Of a DNA stretch of 64,000 nucleotides, positions 31,870-43,817 are shown one piece after another (position 1 is the first letter of the stretch; every line of letters starts with the position of its first letter). The stretch is from Miscanthus floridulus (taxonomy: Eukaryota > Streptophyta > Magnoliopsida > Poales > Poaceae). The position numbers and the translations under genes were made by a program. The notes below the pieces were generated by a model. The model made no database searches, had not been told where the DNA came from, and worked only from the letters and a program-made list of their open reading frames with translations. The stretch lies in contig NC_089591.1 of assembly GCF_019320115.1 (NCBI RefSeq), positions 64,038,111 to 64,102,110 on the forward strand, read 5' to 3'.

Positions 31870-34833
31870 ATGGTCATCATCTCTAGCTCCATGGCTACGT
31901 CGAACGGCCCTCACATTCACCGTTGGCCAGATCACCTAGACCACTGGCTCCAATGACTTCATCGCACGACCCTGGAGGAGGCGTGGATTCAGTCTGCGCT
32001 GACCACTGCTTTCACCTACATCGGCTATGGCTTCCGACCATGACGGATATGGCTCTGACCACGATGGATACGGCTCCGACCACGATGGATCTGGCTCCGA
32101 CCACAGTACATCTGGCTCCGATCATGCCTGCATCACCTTCAGCCACGCCGACAACTCGTCATCCGCTTCCCCGCTACAAAGGGAAGCAGATCGACAACAT
32201 CGACCTGCTCGACTCCATCGATCGGGTCGGCACCAAACTTGCTGAAACCCTAGCTTTGATAAGTATGATTCAAAGTCAACCTAATGAGCAGGTAATAGCT
32301 CCCCACAACAGATCTACCCAACTAGCTTGACCAGTTGTCCTGCACGACTTGGTATAGATCTCGTGGTCATATCTACCTCCTGAAGGTGCTCTGCTCATCG
32401 CCGGCTAGCCTGCATGACGGGGTCTTCGGCTCTCCGAGTATGAAGCCACGCAAGTCCAGCCCCTACAGCCTATGAAACGCTGCCTCCAACTACGCGTACA
32501 ACCTACGACGTCGCTTGGATCTGTGTTTTATGCACTGACCTCGGCCGAAGCCACGCAACTTCGTCAACATGATCCGGATTGAAGATTATCAAGAAGGATC
32601 TATCCACATAGTCCAAGAGGGCGACTCCATGCTCTCACTGGCATCGCATCTAATGCATCTATCCACACCGAGCTTCAGCATCATGGAGATGATAGCGTCA
32701 AGTATGATCGTGGATATCCCAGACCACGCCCTGGGGTTTCTCACAATTCCCGTCTTTCCTGGCCAAGACGAGGGGATTTGATCCATGTTGTCAGCAATGA
32801 TGACCGCCAGCAGTTGGCAAAATAGAACAAGAAAGGACTGCATGTGAAGCATGCAATATGGACTGATTTATCGCTGACAAATCAAAGCCGAAGCATACCA
32901 GGGGCACGACGCATAAGGGTCCAGCCACGTGACCTCAACGATGCTTTTGATAGGGTGGGGACAAACAGGTCTTTAGACTCCAAGTGGCCAACATAGCCGT
33001 CACCATGGCGACAATGCAAACGGCTACCCGACACCCCGCAAACCCAAGCGGTTCGTGATGAAATACATGCCTATCTGACGGCTGCTTATGGCCTAGACCT
33101 CGTAGAGATTGTAAACCAAGCCCGGGCCCATCTCGTCTCGGTGATGTCAAGGCCACAGCTTGCCAGTCACCCAAGTCCGCTCACAGCCACTCAACCAACA
33201 TGGCTCGCGCAACAACGACCCATCAGACAACCGTCAAGGCGGAAACGGTGGCCATGATGGTGGCCAGGATGACAACCGCCGTCGGGACGACAACTGTCGC
33301 GACGTTTAGGACGATAACCACCGAGACAACCACGACAATCGCCACGATAACCACGGCTGCAGGGCTAATCCAGATGGCAATCGAGATCGCCGTGATGGCA
33401 ATAACGATCTCCGCCACTACCTTGGTGGACGCGATCTGCGCGCTCATATCAACCAGAGAGCCGATGATCGAGCATCCCACGAAAGTTATCACTGTATGGA
33501 ATATGACACTGCCCACGGCCCACCGGGTTTGAAGCAGTTTACTCCACACCTTTGCCAAGTCATATGGCCCAAGAATTTCAAGCTCGAGAAACTTCAGAAG
33601 TACGACGGCAAGGAAAACCCCAAATTATGGGTCATGCTCTACAAGACTGCGTGCAGATCAGCCATGGCTGATGAGCACATCATGTCTAACTATTTCCTAG
33701 TCGCTGTTGGCCATGCAGGACACCAATGGCTGGTCAGCTTACCGGCGAACTACTTTGACTCTTGGTAGGAGCTCAAGCAAGCCTTCATCGACAACTTCAT
33801 TGCAACTTGTGAACAACCAGGCAACAAATACAATCTGCAATGGATTTGAGATCGAAAAGACAAGCCACTGCGTGAGTACGTTCGGCGTTTCTTGGAGATG
33901 CGCATCAAGGTCCCATCAATCTCCGACAACGAGGCAATCGAGGCTTTTATCACTGGCCTCCGCTTCCACGACGCCCTAAGGGACAAGCTCCTCCACAAGA
34001 GACCTGAATCGGTCAAAGTGCTCCTAGCCACCACTAAGAAATATGTGGACGCCGACGACGCTAAAAAGATAATTATTGAAGAAGCAGCAAGGGTTCCACG
34101 CTCCGACCACCCCCCACACCACGACGATTACTACGGCAACCGTGGTCGGAACGATAATTTTGACCGCCACAACTAGCGCAACGACTCCCGCGACCACCGT
34201 GACCAACATAATCAGCGGCGTAACCGCCGTGACGATTACAGGAGCAAGCGTGCTTGGGAAGACGACGGCGAGGTCAATACCGTTAAAAAGGGTGGCAGAC
34301 GTCGTAACTACGAAGACGACTACGCCAAAGCAATGAAAGGGCCCTGCCAGCTCCATCCTAAGTCAAACCATACCATGGAGAATTGCCACGTTCTCAAGTC
34401 TATCTACACGCGTCAATAGGTTTTGGATACATCTGACAAGCCTAACGACGCAGGGGAACAGTGCAATGAGGATAACGACGATGACGATGCAGACCCTCGT
34501 CACAAGTACGTCAAGCCAACTGATCGCGTACACACCATCATCGGAGGCAAAGTGTCCATCGAGACCAAATGAGAACACAAGCTGCTCGCCCACGCTTGCT
34601 TGAATGTTGCCAACACCGACAACCTCCTCACCGATCTACGGCTCCCTCCGTGGTCTCACCGCAAAATCTCCTTTAGCAGAAAGGACCAGTGGGCCACAAT
34701 ACCTGAGCTAGGACGTTTTCCCCTGGTCCTCAATCCTTGTATTAACAAGGTTCAGTTCGACAGAGTACTGATCGACGGCGGCAGCTCCATCGATATACTG
34801 TTCAAGAATAGTCTGCCCGCCCTAAAGATAGCT
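31870..34833 (+). pseudogene. Tat gag and protease of internal region B (nonsense-decayed)
   Basis: The ATG at 31870 (MVIISSSMATSNG) starts gag; a small indel soon shifts the frame. From 33496 one frame is open through the capsid (FKLEKLQKYDGKENPKLWV, then FLEMRIKVPSISDNEAIEAF), an Arg/Asp-rich nucleocapsid region, a short Cys/His segment (CQLHPKSNHTMENC) and the protease active site LIDGGSSIDIL (about 34770-34803). Stops at 33766, 33847, 34174, 34417, 34570 and 34834 are all TAG or TGA. The region 32000-33495 is poorly conserved, with repeated Asp/His-rich words near 32040-32110. Confidence 0.8.
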
Positions 34834-36657
34834 TAGGCAGACCTCAAGCCGTACGAGGCACAATTCTGGGGTGTTCTCCCCGGACAGAGCTCTACACCTC
34901 TCGGGCAGATCACGCTACCTATGCAGTTTGGGACCCTAGACCACTTCCGCACCGACTACGTCAATTTCGTGGTCGCTGACTTCGACGGCACCTACCATGC
35001 TATTCTTGGTCGACCGTCGCTCACCAAGTTCATGGCCATACCTCATTACAGGTATCTGGTGCTCAAGATGCCTACCGAGAAAGGAGTTCTAACCCTCCGA
35101 GGCAATGTGTACGCAGCTTATACCTATGAAGACGACAGTTTCAAAATAGCAGAGGCTCACGACCTCTCTATTCGCATGGCCGAGACCATGCTCGATGCCA
35201 AGAAGACCTCAACCGACCACCTGGAGATCCCAGAGCTCGAGGCTCCACGCAAGAACATCAAGTCCAAGGAGCACAAGGTGATCCAGCTGGTCGACGATGA
35301 TCCCAGCAAAACGGCCCTTATCGGGGCCAACCTGGATCCCAAATAGGAAGATGCGCTCGTCGGGTTCTTGAGGAGCAACGTGGATGTGTTCGCGTGGAAA
35401 CCTGCTGACATGCCCGGTGTACCTCGAAACTTGATCGAGCACTCCTTGAATGTCAACGGCAAGGCCAAACCTATCAAGCAGAAGCTACGATGGTTCGCTT
35501 ATGACAAAAAGAAGGCGATTAGGGTAGAAGTTACACGGCTTTTGGCAGCCAGATTTATCAAAGAGGTGTATCATCCAGAGTGGTTAGCCAACCCGGTTCT
35601 TGTACGCAAAAAGAATAATGAATGGAGAATGTGCGTTGATTACACTGATCTCAACAAACACTGCCCTAAGGGCCCCTTCGGCTTACCTTGCATAGACGAG
35701 GTCGTAGATTCAACCGCCGGTTGCGAGCTGCTTTCCTTTCTCGATTGCTACTCTGGTTATCACCAGATCGCTCTCAAAAAGGACGACCAGATCAAGACAT
35801 CTTTTATCACGCCCTTCGGCGCCTACTGCTACATGACTATGTCGTTTGGGCTCAAAAACGCCAGGGCTACCTACCAACGTGCTATACAAGCTTGCCTCAA
35901 AGACGAGATAAAAGACGACCTCGTCAAGGCTTATGTTGATGATATAGTTGTCAAAACCAAGGAAGCACATACCCTTGTTGACAACTTGAAACACACCTTT
36001 GCAGCTCTTAACACATTCCAGTGGAAGTTAAACCCAAAGAAGTGCATCTTTGGTGTTCCTTCTAGCATACTACTCGGCAACATCGTCAGTCACGACGGCA
36101 TACGCCCTAATCTAGAGAAAGTCAAGGCTGTCTTGGACATGAAGCCACCCAAAAAGGTGAAGGATGTTCAGAAGCTTACCGGATGCATGGCCGCCCTCAG
36201 CCAATTTATATCAAGATTAGGTGAAAAAGGATTACCGTTCTTTAAACTACTCAAAGCATCCAAAAAGTTTGAGTGGTCGGAGGAAGCAGATGCTACCTTC
36301 ACACAGCTAAAACAATACCTTACATCACCTCTGGTCCTCACTGCTCCTAGAGAAGATGAAACACTCCTACTTTACATTGCGGCTACTAATCGAGTGGTCT
36401 CCACGGCCATGGTGGTCGAGCGAGACGAGCCCGACCATGTCTACAAGGTATAGTGACCAATCTATTTCATCAGCGAGGTACTTAATGAGTCCAAGACTAG
36501 GTACCCACAGATTCAGAAGTTGATCTACGCCATACTGATAACATCCCAAAAGTTGAAACACTACTTCGACGGATACCGTGTGGTGGTCATGACTGAGTAC
36601 CCTCTGTGAGATATCATTAGCAACAAGGATGCGAACGGGCGCATCGTTAAATGGGCA
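34834..36657 (+). pseudogene. Tat reverse transcriptase and first RNase H, region B
   Basis: The gag-protease frame continues. RT motifs are EWRMCVDYTDLNKHCPKGPF, FLDCYSGYHQIAL, MSFGLKNARATYQ and the catalytic YVDDIVVK (35932-35955). RT alone is open for 361 codons (35368-36453). RNase H follows from about 36355 (LLLYIAATNRVVSTAMV) and is broken by consecutive stops TAG and TGA at 36451-36456 and a TGA at 36607. A TAG at 35344 precedes RT. Because the frame is kept, the copy is inactivated by nonsense changes rather than indels. Confidence 0.88.
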
Positions 36658-37320
36658 ATGGAGCTATGCCCCTTCTCCTTGGAATTTGCAAGCTGTACTA
36701 CAATCAAGTCTCAGGCACTCATCGATTTTATCGTCGAGTGGACAGACTTAAGCACGCCTGTCTCTTCGGGATCCAACGAGTATTGGACGATGTACTTCGA
36801 CGACTCTCTCAACATTGATGGTGTGGGAGCAGGAGTCCTTTTCATGTCACCATCCAAGGAGCAGCTCCGGTACGTCCTCAGGATTTATTTCCCAGCATCT
36901 AATAATGCCGCCGAGTACGAAGCATGCCTACATGGTTTGCGCATTGCGGTTGAGCTTGGCATCAAATGTTTCTACGTCTACGAAGACTCTACTCTGGTCA
37001 TCAACCAACTCAACAAGGACTAGGACACGACCAGCAAAAAGATGGATGCATACTGCAAATCGATCAGAAAGCTAGAAGGCAGGTTCTATGGCATCGAGTA
37101 CATACACGTGGTCTAGGACAAGAATCAAGCAGCGGATGCACTGTCAAAGTTAGGATCATCCCGAGCCAAAATCCCACATGGCGTATTCGTCCAAGACCTG
37201 CTCACGCCTTCCATCGAAGAGGAAGATTCCATGGCAAACAAGCCTCCAGACCAGCAGTTGGTGGCTATGGTTCCGGCGTCAAGCACTGCCGAGCCACCTC
37301 CGACCACTCACAAGCCCAAC
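36658..37320 (+). pseudogene. Second (archaeal-type) RNase H of Tat region B
   Basis: YWTMYFDDSLNIDGVGAG opens a ribonuclease H fold at about 36781. It continues with NNAAEYEACLHGLRIA and STLVINQLNKD. A duplicated RNase H placed between the original RNase H and integrase is diagnostic for the Tat lineage. TAG stops occur at 37021, 37114 and 37321. Confidence 0.82.
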
Positions 37321-38559
37321 TAGAGAATACCTTTCATCAAGTACCTAACAGATGGCAGCGGTTACACTGATCAGATAGAAAACGAGCGCCTAATGCGCGG
37401 TAGTAAGCAGTACCTGCTCGTCGATGGCAAGCTATGGCGCAAGAACGCAAAGGAGGAAATCTTGATGAAGTGTATAACCCAGGAGGATGGCGAACATCTC
37501 CTGGACCTAATCCACTCTGGCTCATGTGGTAACCATGCGGCCTCAAGAACGCTGGTCGGTAAGGCTTTCCGAGCAGGGTTCTATTGGTCGTTAGCAGTAG
37601 CCGACGCAGAGAAGCTAGTCCGCCACTGTGAGGGTTGTCAGTTCTTCACCAAGAGAATCCATGTACTAGCACATGAGATCTAGACAATACCAGCCTCTTG
37701 GCCCTTCGCATGCTAGGGACTGGATATGATCGGGCCCTTCAAACTGGCTCCGGGGAAATTTACATGCGTCTTTGTGCTGATCGATAAATTTTCTAAGTGG
37801 ATAGAATACATGCCTCTGGTATAGGCATCCTCAGAAAAGGCTGTCACGTTCCTCGACTAGGTCATCCACCATTTCGGCATACCCAACAGCATCATCACTG
37901 ATCTGGGTACTTAGTTCACCGGGAACGCTTTTTGGGACTTCTGCGATGAAAGGAGCATAGTAGTAAAATACGTCTCGGTGGCGCACCCTAGAGCTAATGG
38001 ACAAGTCGAGCAGGCCAATGGCATGATTTTAGATGCATTGAAGAATAGGATGTACAGAGAAAATGACAAAGCTCCCGAAAGATGGCTTAAAGAGTTACCA
38101 GCTGTGGTCTGGGGCCTTAGAACTCAGCCCAGTCGTAACACCGGTGTCTCACCGTACTTTATGGTTTACGGCGCTGAGGCAGTCCTTCCAGTAGATATAG
38201 CTTTCAGATCAGCATGGGTACAGAACTTTGATGAAGGAAGGGTCAATGAAGTATAGGAACTAGAAGTGAATAGCGCAGAAGAGAAGTGGCTCAATTCTTG
38301 TGTACGTACGGCCAAATACCTTGCTGTTTTGCGCAGGTACTACAACAAGAACGTTAAAGAGCGATTCTTCATGGTCGGGGACCTGGTCCTAAAGTGGAAG
38401 ACGAACCAGGCTGGTGTCCATAAACTCGCAACCCCATGGGAGGGTCCCTTCATGATCAAGGAAGTCACACGACCAACGTCTTACAGGTTAGCTCACCTGG
38501 ATGGTACTGACGTACCAAACTCGTGGCACATCGACAAGCTTAGACATTTCTATGCTTAA
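37321..38559 (+). pseudogene. Tat integrase, region B
   Basis: The zinc-binding domain (LLDLIHSGSCGNHAASRTL, HCEGCQFF) lies at 37498-37650. The catalytic core has LDMIGPFKLAPGKF, ITDLGT-stop-FTG and HPRANGQVEQANG (DDE triad). The C-terminal part has the GPFMIKEV/WHIDKLRHFY motif (38440-38557). Six in-frame TAG stops (37681, 37714, 37822, 37858, 37912, 38254) follow the one at 37321. The natural end is TAA at 38557-38559. Confidence 0.87.
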
Positions 38560-39116
38560 CTACTGAGATATGTACTCCTCTTGTACCTTTGATTTACTTT
38601 AATAAAGCTATTATGATTTCTCTGACCACTCTAATGTGTCACTTCGAATTTTATGGTTATTCTAACTTAGCCAGTAAAAGCCGACCACCACTCCTTCTAT
38701 GGTTTTTGGAGCAGGCCTTGTCTCCGGTTCCTCCCAACACGTGCATGGGATCCGCTCTCTATGTTACGGGTGATCGGTAGGTCCCCCTTGGTTTGACTTG
38801 TCCATGTCTACGTGTGCACAGGTCACGCACCTCACACTCCGACCACATGGCAAACTAGGGCCGCACAAACTTTTCGGGATGAGGTGTCAAGCAAAATGGT
38901 ACAACTAAACAGAACGTTAACATGTTCTCACTTAGTTACACCAACATAAGTTTCAAGCTTAAAAACATTTTATACAAAGCAAACAAGCTTATAATGATAC
39001 AGTTACGTTATTACAAGCTTGCCTGAAGAGGCCCAAGTTTACAATAACACAACTATGCCCTACTTCTATAGCTCTATGCCTATTACATTGGCTGGTCGAG
39101 GCGCGCAGCACCTACT
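38560..39116 (+). other. Tat post-pol spacer
   Basis: Untranslated region between integrase and the antisense gene, sharing words with 29880-30060. It contains an AATAAAG at about 38601. No gene is seen. Confidence 0.55.
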
Positions 39117-41769
39117 GCTCATTGCCTCCAATATCCTACTCAGGTCTCGGGGACTCTTGTGCTAGTCGAGCTGAAGGGGATGGCCCCGTCGATGCCTGGC
39201 TGGTCGAGACTGCAGGCTTCGTCGGTTGGCTTGCAACTGATGGTGTTTTCAGCTGACTTGTCGATGGCGTCCCCTGTACAGGTGCTGTCCCACCTCCACA
39301 TAGGTTAATGTTGCCAATTATCTTTGACGACAGGTCCACCTAGGCCATCCAAAGCTCCTCTGCCTTATCTGGGTCTACCTCCTTCGGGTATCCAGCCTCC
39401 AGGCACTTGAGATCGATCAGGGGGTAGTGGGCATGCACCATGCTTAGCACATGGGCACCCATGTACTCACCCGCCTCCTTCACAAACTCTTGGAACCATC
39501 CCCATGCTTATCTGCATCTTTCGACCAGTCCGAGCTGGGGCATCCTTAGCTCTTCCTCTGTGAGCGCCGGGTCGATAAGGTCGAGGATGGGCAAAATGCC
39601 AGTTGCCACTTCCTGGCACCGGTTCTTCCATGTGTCCCAATCCTCGGTGGCCTCAAGGCATCGTGCTTTCCAGCCATCACGCTCCTTGATCATGGCTTCT
39701 AGATGCCTCTTGGCATTGACTTTTAAAACTGCACACCATACAAGACATCAAATGTAATGGCACGATAAGATAAGGCGGGCAATAGAATGAGAAAGGTGGT
39801 CTGGAATACTTACTTTTCAGTTCTTCCTTCATTTTGGTGGTGTGGTCCTGGAGTTGAGACTGGTTGCGAGCTAGTTTCTCATTGTCCTCCTTCAGACGAC
39901 CACACTCTGCGGTCACATGGCTATTCTCCTCTTGGAGGCGGGTTACTTCAGCTTCTAAGCCTACATTACAGCTGTCACTACCAACAACGCAACAAAACAT
40001 GTCATACACTTGCTGTGATAAAATGATAACTTACTTGTTTTTTCCCGCTCTTTGTTATTGAGATGGCCGACCAGGTTCTGGTTCTGTGCCTCTCGCTCTG
40101 TCCTCTCCTGGTCGATGGCTTCAAGTTGGCGGCGCAAGCGTTCCACCTTGGCCGCTAGTTGTCTATTGTTCACCGTGATTCCCTCAATCTGGTCGAAGCA
40201 CCTCTTTCAGTACTTTGCGGTCTTCATCAAGTCCTACATATAAACAAGCTAAGTCAGACAGTTTGACTATATAACAGGGTCAAGTGGTCAAGCCAAACAT
40301 ACCTAGACTTCTGTCACCAGACGCTTTGCCGCTTGTTCAACTTTTAGGGTCTCTTCGACCTCTAGGATTTCTTCATGCATAACCCACTCGTCGTTCCGCC
40401 AGCGTGACACATATACATGTTGTCATTTATCTTGGGGACGGCCCAGGATTTCTTCTACTTCGTCCTTTTCGGCCTCTCATTCGGGGGGCGGCGCTGGCCT
40501 AGAGTCTGCAGTCTCCGCGACCACTATGGCTTTTCCATGAGCTGTAGCATTGGCTAGCGTGCTCTGTGCCAACTTCGGTTGCTGCTCCTCGGCTTGGTCT
40601 GGTTCCCTTGGTGCCAAGGTATCTGCTTCAGCAGGGTTAGTGCTCGGAGCACTTGTACTTTACTCGGCTGTCTTCTCAACCAGCTGCTCAGGGACTGATG
40701 TCTGGCCACTCATCTGCTGAGGTTCTAGCGGAATTTCTTCTATAGGTTCCTCCAAAATCGGCTGCTGAGCAGTTCTTTTCACCAGTACTGGCGAAGCCGT
40801 GCCACACCCGGCTAGTTGGTTGGGATTTTCGGTGGACGTCGACCTGATATACCAGAGAAAAGTTCAGAAGACAATAGTATTCAATACAAATTATAAGCTT
40901 ACATCAAAGTTATAGATACTTACAGCTTGGAAGCACGGAATGACGTGGCGAAGGAGCATCTCTTCGATCGTGCCTGCTCCATGTGCTCGGCGAGATACAC
41001 CGGGTCTTTTTCCATGACCGGTACTGGCGCCGGGGTTTGGTGCTCGCCACTTCCCCCGCTTGTCCTCTGTGTTGCAGTGGTCGGTGATGCGATCACTACT
41101 GGCACAGAGGAGCCACCCTGCTCCGTCGACCCCATTTGTCTCCTCCTCTTTCGAGGGACGAGTTGGAAGATGTCCGCATCCTCTATTTCATCGTCTGAAA
41201 GGGGGAGGATGGCCTGGCGATGTTTGTTGGTAGCCGGCCGCTTGCCAGTAGCTCTGGCCGATGCATCCTCCCCAACCCCGAGTACCGCCCAATCGATGTC
41301 TTCGGTCCTGGCACCGGTCTAGGCGGTTGGGCCGGCAATTTGTGGCAATCCACACCAGGGGCGGAGACACGAACACTGTTGCTCAGTCATGACCATTACT
41401 CTGGGAAACATAAAGGAGACAACAGTCAATTTCATGTTACAACATAATTCTACAGGTACAAGGAAGCATCATTTACCTTTGGGGGAGGGCGGGCCAGTTG
41501 AAGGCGTGCTCGATGTCGTTCAACCTGACATAATTGGGATTGGCTAGGTTGAATAGCTCCCCAATCCTGGCCTTTACTTCTATTTTGTCGAGCGCCTCTT
41601 TTCTAGTCCTTGTCGGATCTACGCTCCCCTGGTACTCGAAGCCAGGATGTACCCTCTTCTGGCAGGGCTAGATCCTTCGGCTGATGAAGTTCCCAACCAC
41701 GCTTGGACCATCCAGCTTTCCCCATGGGATCATCCTGAACAGTTCTGCGATTTGCTCCAAGTGCTCGGG
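39117..41769 (-). pseudogene. Antisense intron-containing gene of the Tat element (aORF 1, 5' end cut off)
   Basis: Reading the minus strand, exons that end in consensus donors and start after AG can be drawn at about 41769-41477, 41400-40924, 40843-40303, 40233-40035, 39960-39814 and 39729-39117. Donors include GTAAATG, GTAAGTA, GTATGTT and GTAAGTT. The exons at 40233-39814 encode a Gln/Glu/Arg-rich coiled coil (AAKVERLRRQLEAIDQERTE, RLQEENSHVTAECGRLKEDN). The last exon has MIKERDGWKARCLEA and PALTEEELRMPQLGLVERC, then a Pro/Ser-rich tail. The 5'-most part includes GNFISRRI and PNYVRLNDIEHAFNWP. Several in-frame stops are present. The gene runs opposite to pol, between integrase and the missing 3' LTR. 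Its 5' end is removed by the Sirevirus at 41770. Antisense ORFs at this position are known from grass Tat elements; their role is unknown. Confidence 0.7.
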
Positions 41770-43320
41770 TGAAAGGATCAAGATGCCCAAGAGGGGGGGT
41801 GAATTGGGCTAATTCTAAATTCTCTTGCAATAATCAAATCCTACGGATAGCCCAATTAACCCCTTGTGCCTAGAAAAGTGTTTATATCAAACTAATGCAC
41901 AACAACCTCTCAAACTATGTTCCAAACTTACTCTAGCAAGCAATTCTATGGATGTAAAACAAGTATTGAATTGCTCAAAGTAAATACTCAAAGTAAGTGC
42001 TCAAAGTAAGTAGAAAGAGAAAGGAACGCGGCGATGTTTTGCTGAGGTATCGGAGAGTCGCCACTCCCCACTAGTCCTCGTTGGAACACCCGTGTAAGGG
42101 TGTAGCTCCCCCTTGATCCGCGCAAGGATCAAGTGCTCTCTACGGGTTGATTCTTCGACACTCCGTCGTGGCGAATCACCCAAAGCCGCTCACAACTTGA
42201 GTTGGGTCACCCACAAACTCCGCTGGGTGAACACCAAACTCCCGATCACCACCAAGCCATCTAGGTGATGGCGATCACCAAGAGTAACAAGCATGAACTC
42301 TCACTTGACCACGTGAAGCCTAATGAGAAGATGGATGCACACTTTGCTACTCTTGATTTGCTAGTGAGGCTACTCTCTTGGATTCTCAAATCACAAACAC
42401 CTCACTAGGATCTTGCTCTTCTTGGCACTCATAAACGTGTTTCTCAGCTGTTGGAATGAGCAAAGGATACTCCACTCACGAGTGGAGCCTCTATTTATAA
42501 GCCAGCCTGAAAAATGAACCGTTATGAGCTTCTGCGGGATGACCGGACGCTCCGGTCGTGATGACCAGATGCTCCGGTCAGTTCAACCCGCGAACCAGCA
42601 TTCAAGTGATGACCGGACGCTGTCAGGGTCCGGTCAGTACCGACCGGACGCGTCCGGTCGCTCTTGGATGCTTACTGTAAACGACCGGACGCTGGATACT
42701 CAGGGTCCGGTCACACTGACCGGACGCGTCCGGTCACACTTTTCCAAGTCTGGACCCTTACTGGAGTTGACCGGACGCTGGCCCTCAGCGTCCGGTCACA
42801 CCAGACTTGATCTTCTCGGTCAAATGAACTGACCGGACCCTGCGGCCAGTGTCCGGTCGCACCGGAGCCAGCGTCCGGTCAGTATTTGACCCTCCATTCA
42901 CTTCCAACTTTCGAACATATATGAATAAAGTTTGCTCCAAAGGATCTTAGGCATTCATAGGAGCTACCTAGAGCTAGTTTTAACAAGTGTGCACCACACC
43001 TAACTCACTAGACTCAACTAGGTCAAGCTACCCGTTCATACCCCCCTTCATAGTACGGCCAAAGGAAAAACAAAGCCCAAAACTACTCTAAGTGTCTCTC
43101 CAACTCCAATCGACACTTAGAACTAGTCATCCTTAACCTTGTCATTTATCCTTTGAAAACCGAAACGATTTCCATCGTAGGGGCATGACAACCTCGATTG
43201 CCCAATCGATCTCCATTACCATGACCTAACTTACTTGTCTCTGCAAAACACACGTTAGTCATAGTAATCTTTGTATTGACATTAATCACCGAAATCCAAC
43301 TAGGGGCCTAGATGCTTTCA
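41770..43320 (-). repeat. 3' LTR of the Sirevirus (1,551 bp)
   Basis: It runs from TGAAAGGATCAAG to GATGCTTTCA (+ strand). On the minus strand a block of CCGGAC/GTCCGG palindromes (about 42539-42895) lies some 40 bp upstream of a TATA box (TTATAAATAG, 42491-42500). Its first 307 bases match 63694-64000 except at two positions. Confidence 0.95.
42539..42895. promoter_or_regulatory. Palindromic CCGGAC/GTCCGG array in the Sirevirus LTR, with adjacent TATA box
   Basis: More than a dozen CCGGAC or GTCCGG half-sites, many paired as GACCGGACGCGTCCGGTC, fill this stretch. Dense palindromes in a CG-rich LTR zone are a known Sirevirus feature. They stand just upstream of the minus-strand TATA box, so a role in transcription or methylation control is a reasonable inference. 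Confidence 0.8.
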
Positions 43321-43800
43321 ATCTCCCCCTTTTTGGTGATTGATGACAATACCACCTCGAGTATGTTATGGAGTGAGGTTTTTGACGGGCTTGGTTCATA
43401 TAAGCTTTTGTCAATAAGAACAAAAGAGTTAGTCAAGCTTATATGACCCAAGCCAACACAATGTACTCAAAGGATATGAGTTAAGCATGAGTACAAATAA
43501 CAAAGCTCATTTGCTTCGAAGTAAAAACACGGAAGCAAAAGCAAATGAGCATTCCACAAGTGATATGACATATAGATAAAGCAAAGTAGAAATCACATAT
43601 GTCAAATATCACAATCATGTAGATAGCACTATCACATGTATATATAATAGTATGCATGAAAGAAAACACACGAATGCATAAGTAATAGTGTATCACACAA
43701 ATAAAACTCCAAATGTATATAATAAGCTAATACTAGATAACTAGCTCCCCCTAAAACTCGCTCCCCCTAAGTCTACATACTCAAACCCTCTCCCCCTTTG
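43321..43800 (-). promoter_or_regulatory. Sirevirus 3' untranslated region with four polypurine tracts
   Basis: On the minus strand AAAAAGGGGGAGAT abuts the 3' LTR (43321-43334) and is the primer for plus-strand synthesis. Three more GGGGGAG tracts occur at about 43744-43751, 43760-43767 and 43789-43796. Multiple copies of this tract are typical of Sireviruses. The rest is A/T-rich with no gene. Confidence 0.75.
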
Positions 43801-43817
43801 GCGTCAAACACCAAAAC

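Larger units (their letters stand above)
25754..41769 (+). mobile_element. Compound Tat-lineage Ty3/gypsy retrotransposon (two LTRs, two internal regions), 3' end outside window
   Basis: LTR A (25754-28477, split by a solo LTR) leads into a pol-less internal region ending in a minisatellite. LTR B (31354-31821) follows, then a second internal region with gag, protease, RT, two RNase H domains, integrase (31870-38559) and an antisense gene (39117-41769). A second, archaeal-type RNase H between RH and INT, the IDGG protease motif and an antisense gene between pol and the 3' LTR are known Tat (RIRE2/Grande/Retand-like) features. The right part is cut by a Sirevirus at 41770, so the 3' LTR is not seen. 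If LTR A bounds one insertion, the target duplication would be ATTTA (25749-25753), to be found beyond the window. Confidence 0.85.

Noticed and set aside
33200..34356. Thr/Ile/Val-rich ORFs on both strands overlapping Tat gag
   Set aside because: Other-frame shadows of the Asp/His/Arg-rich nucleocapsid coding region.
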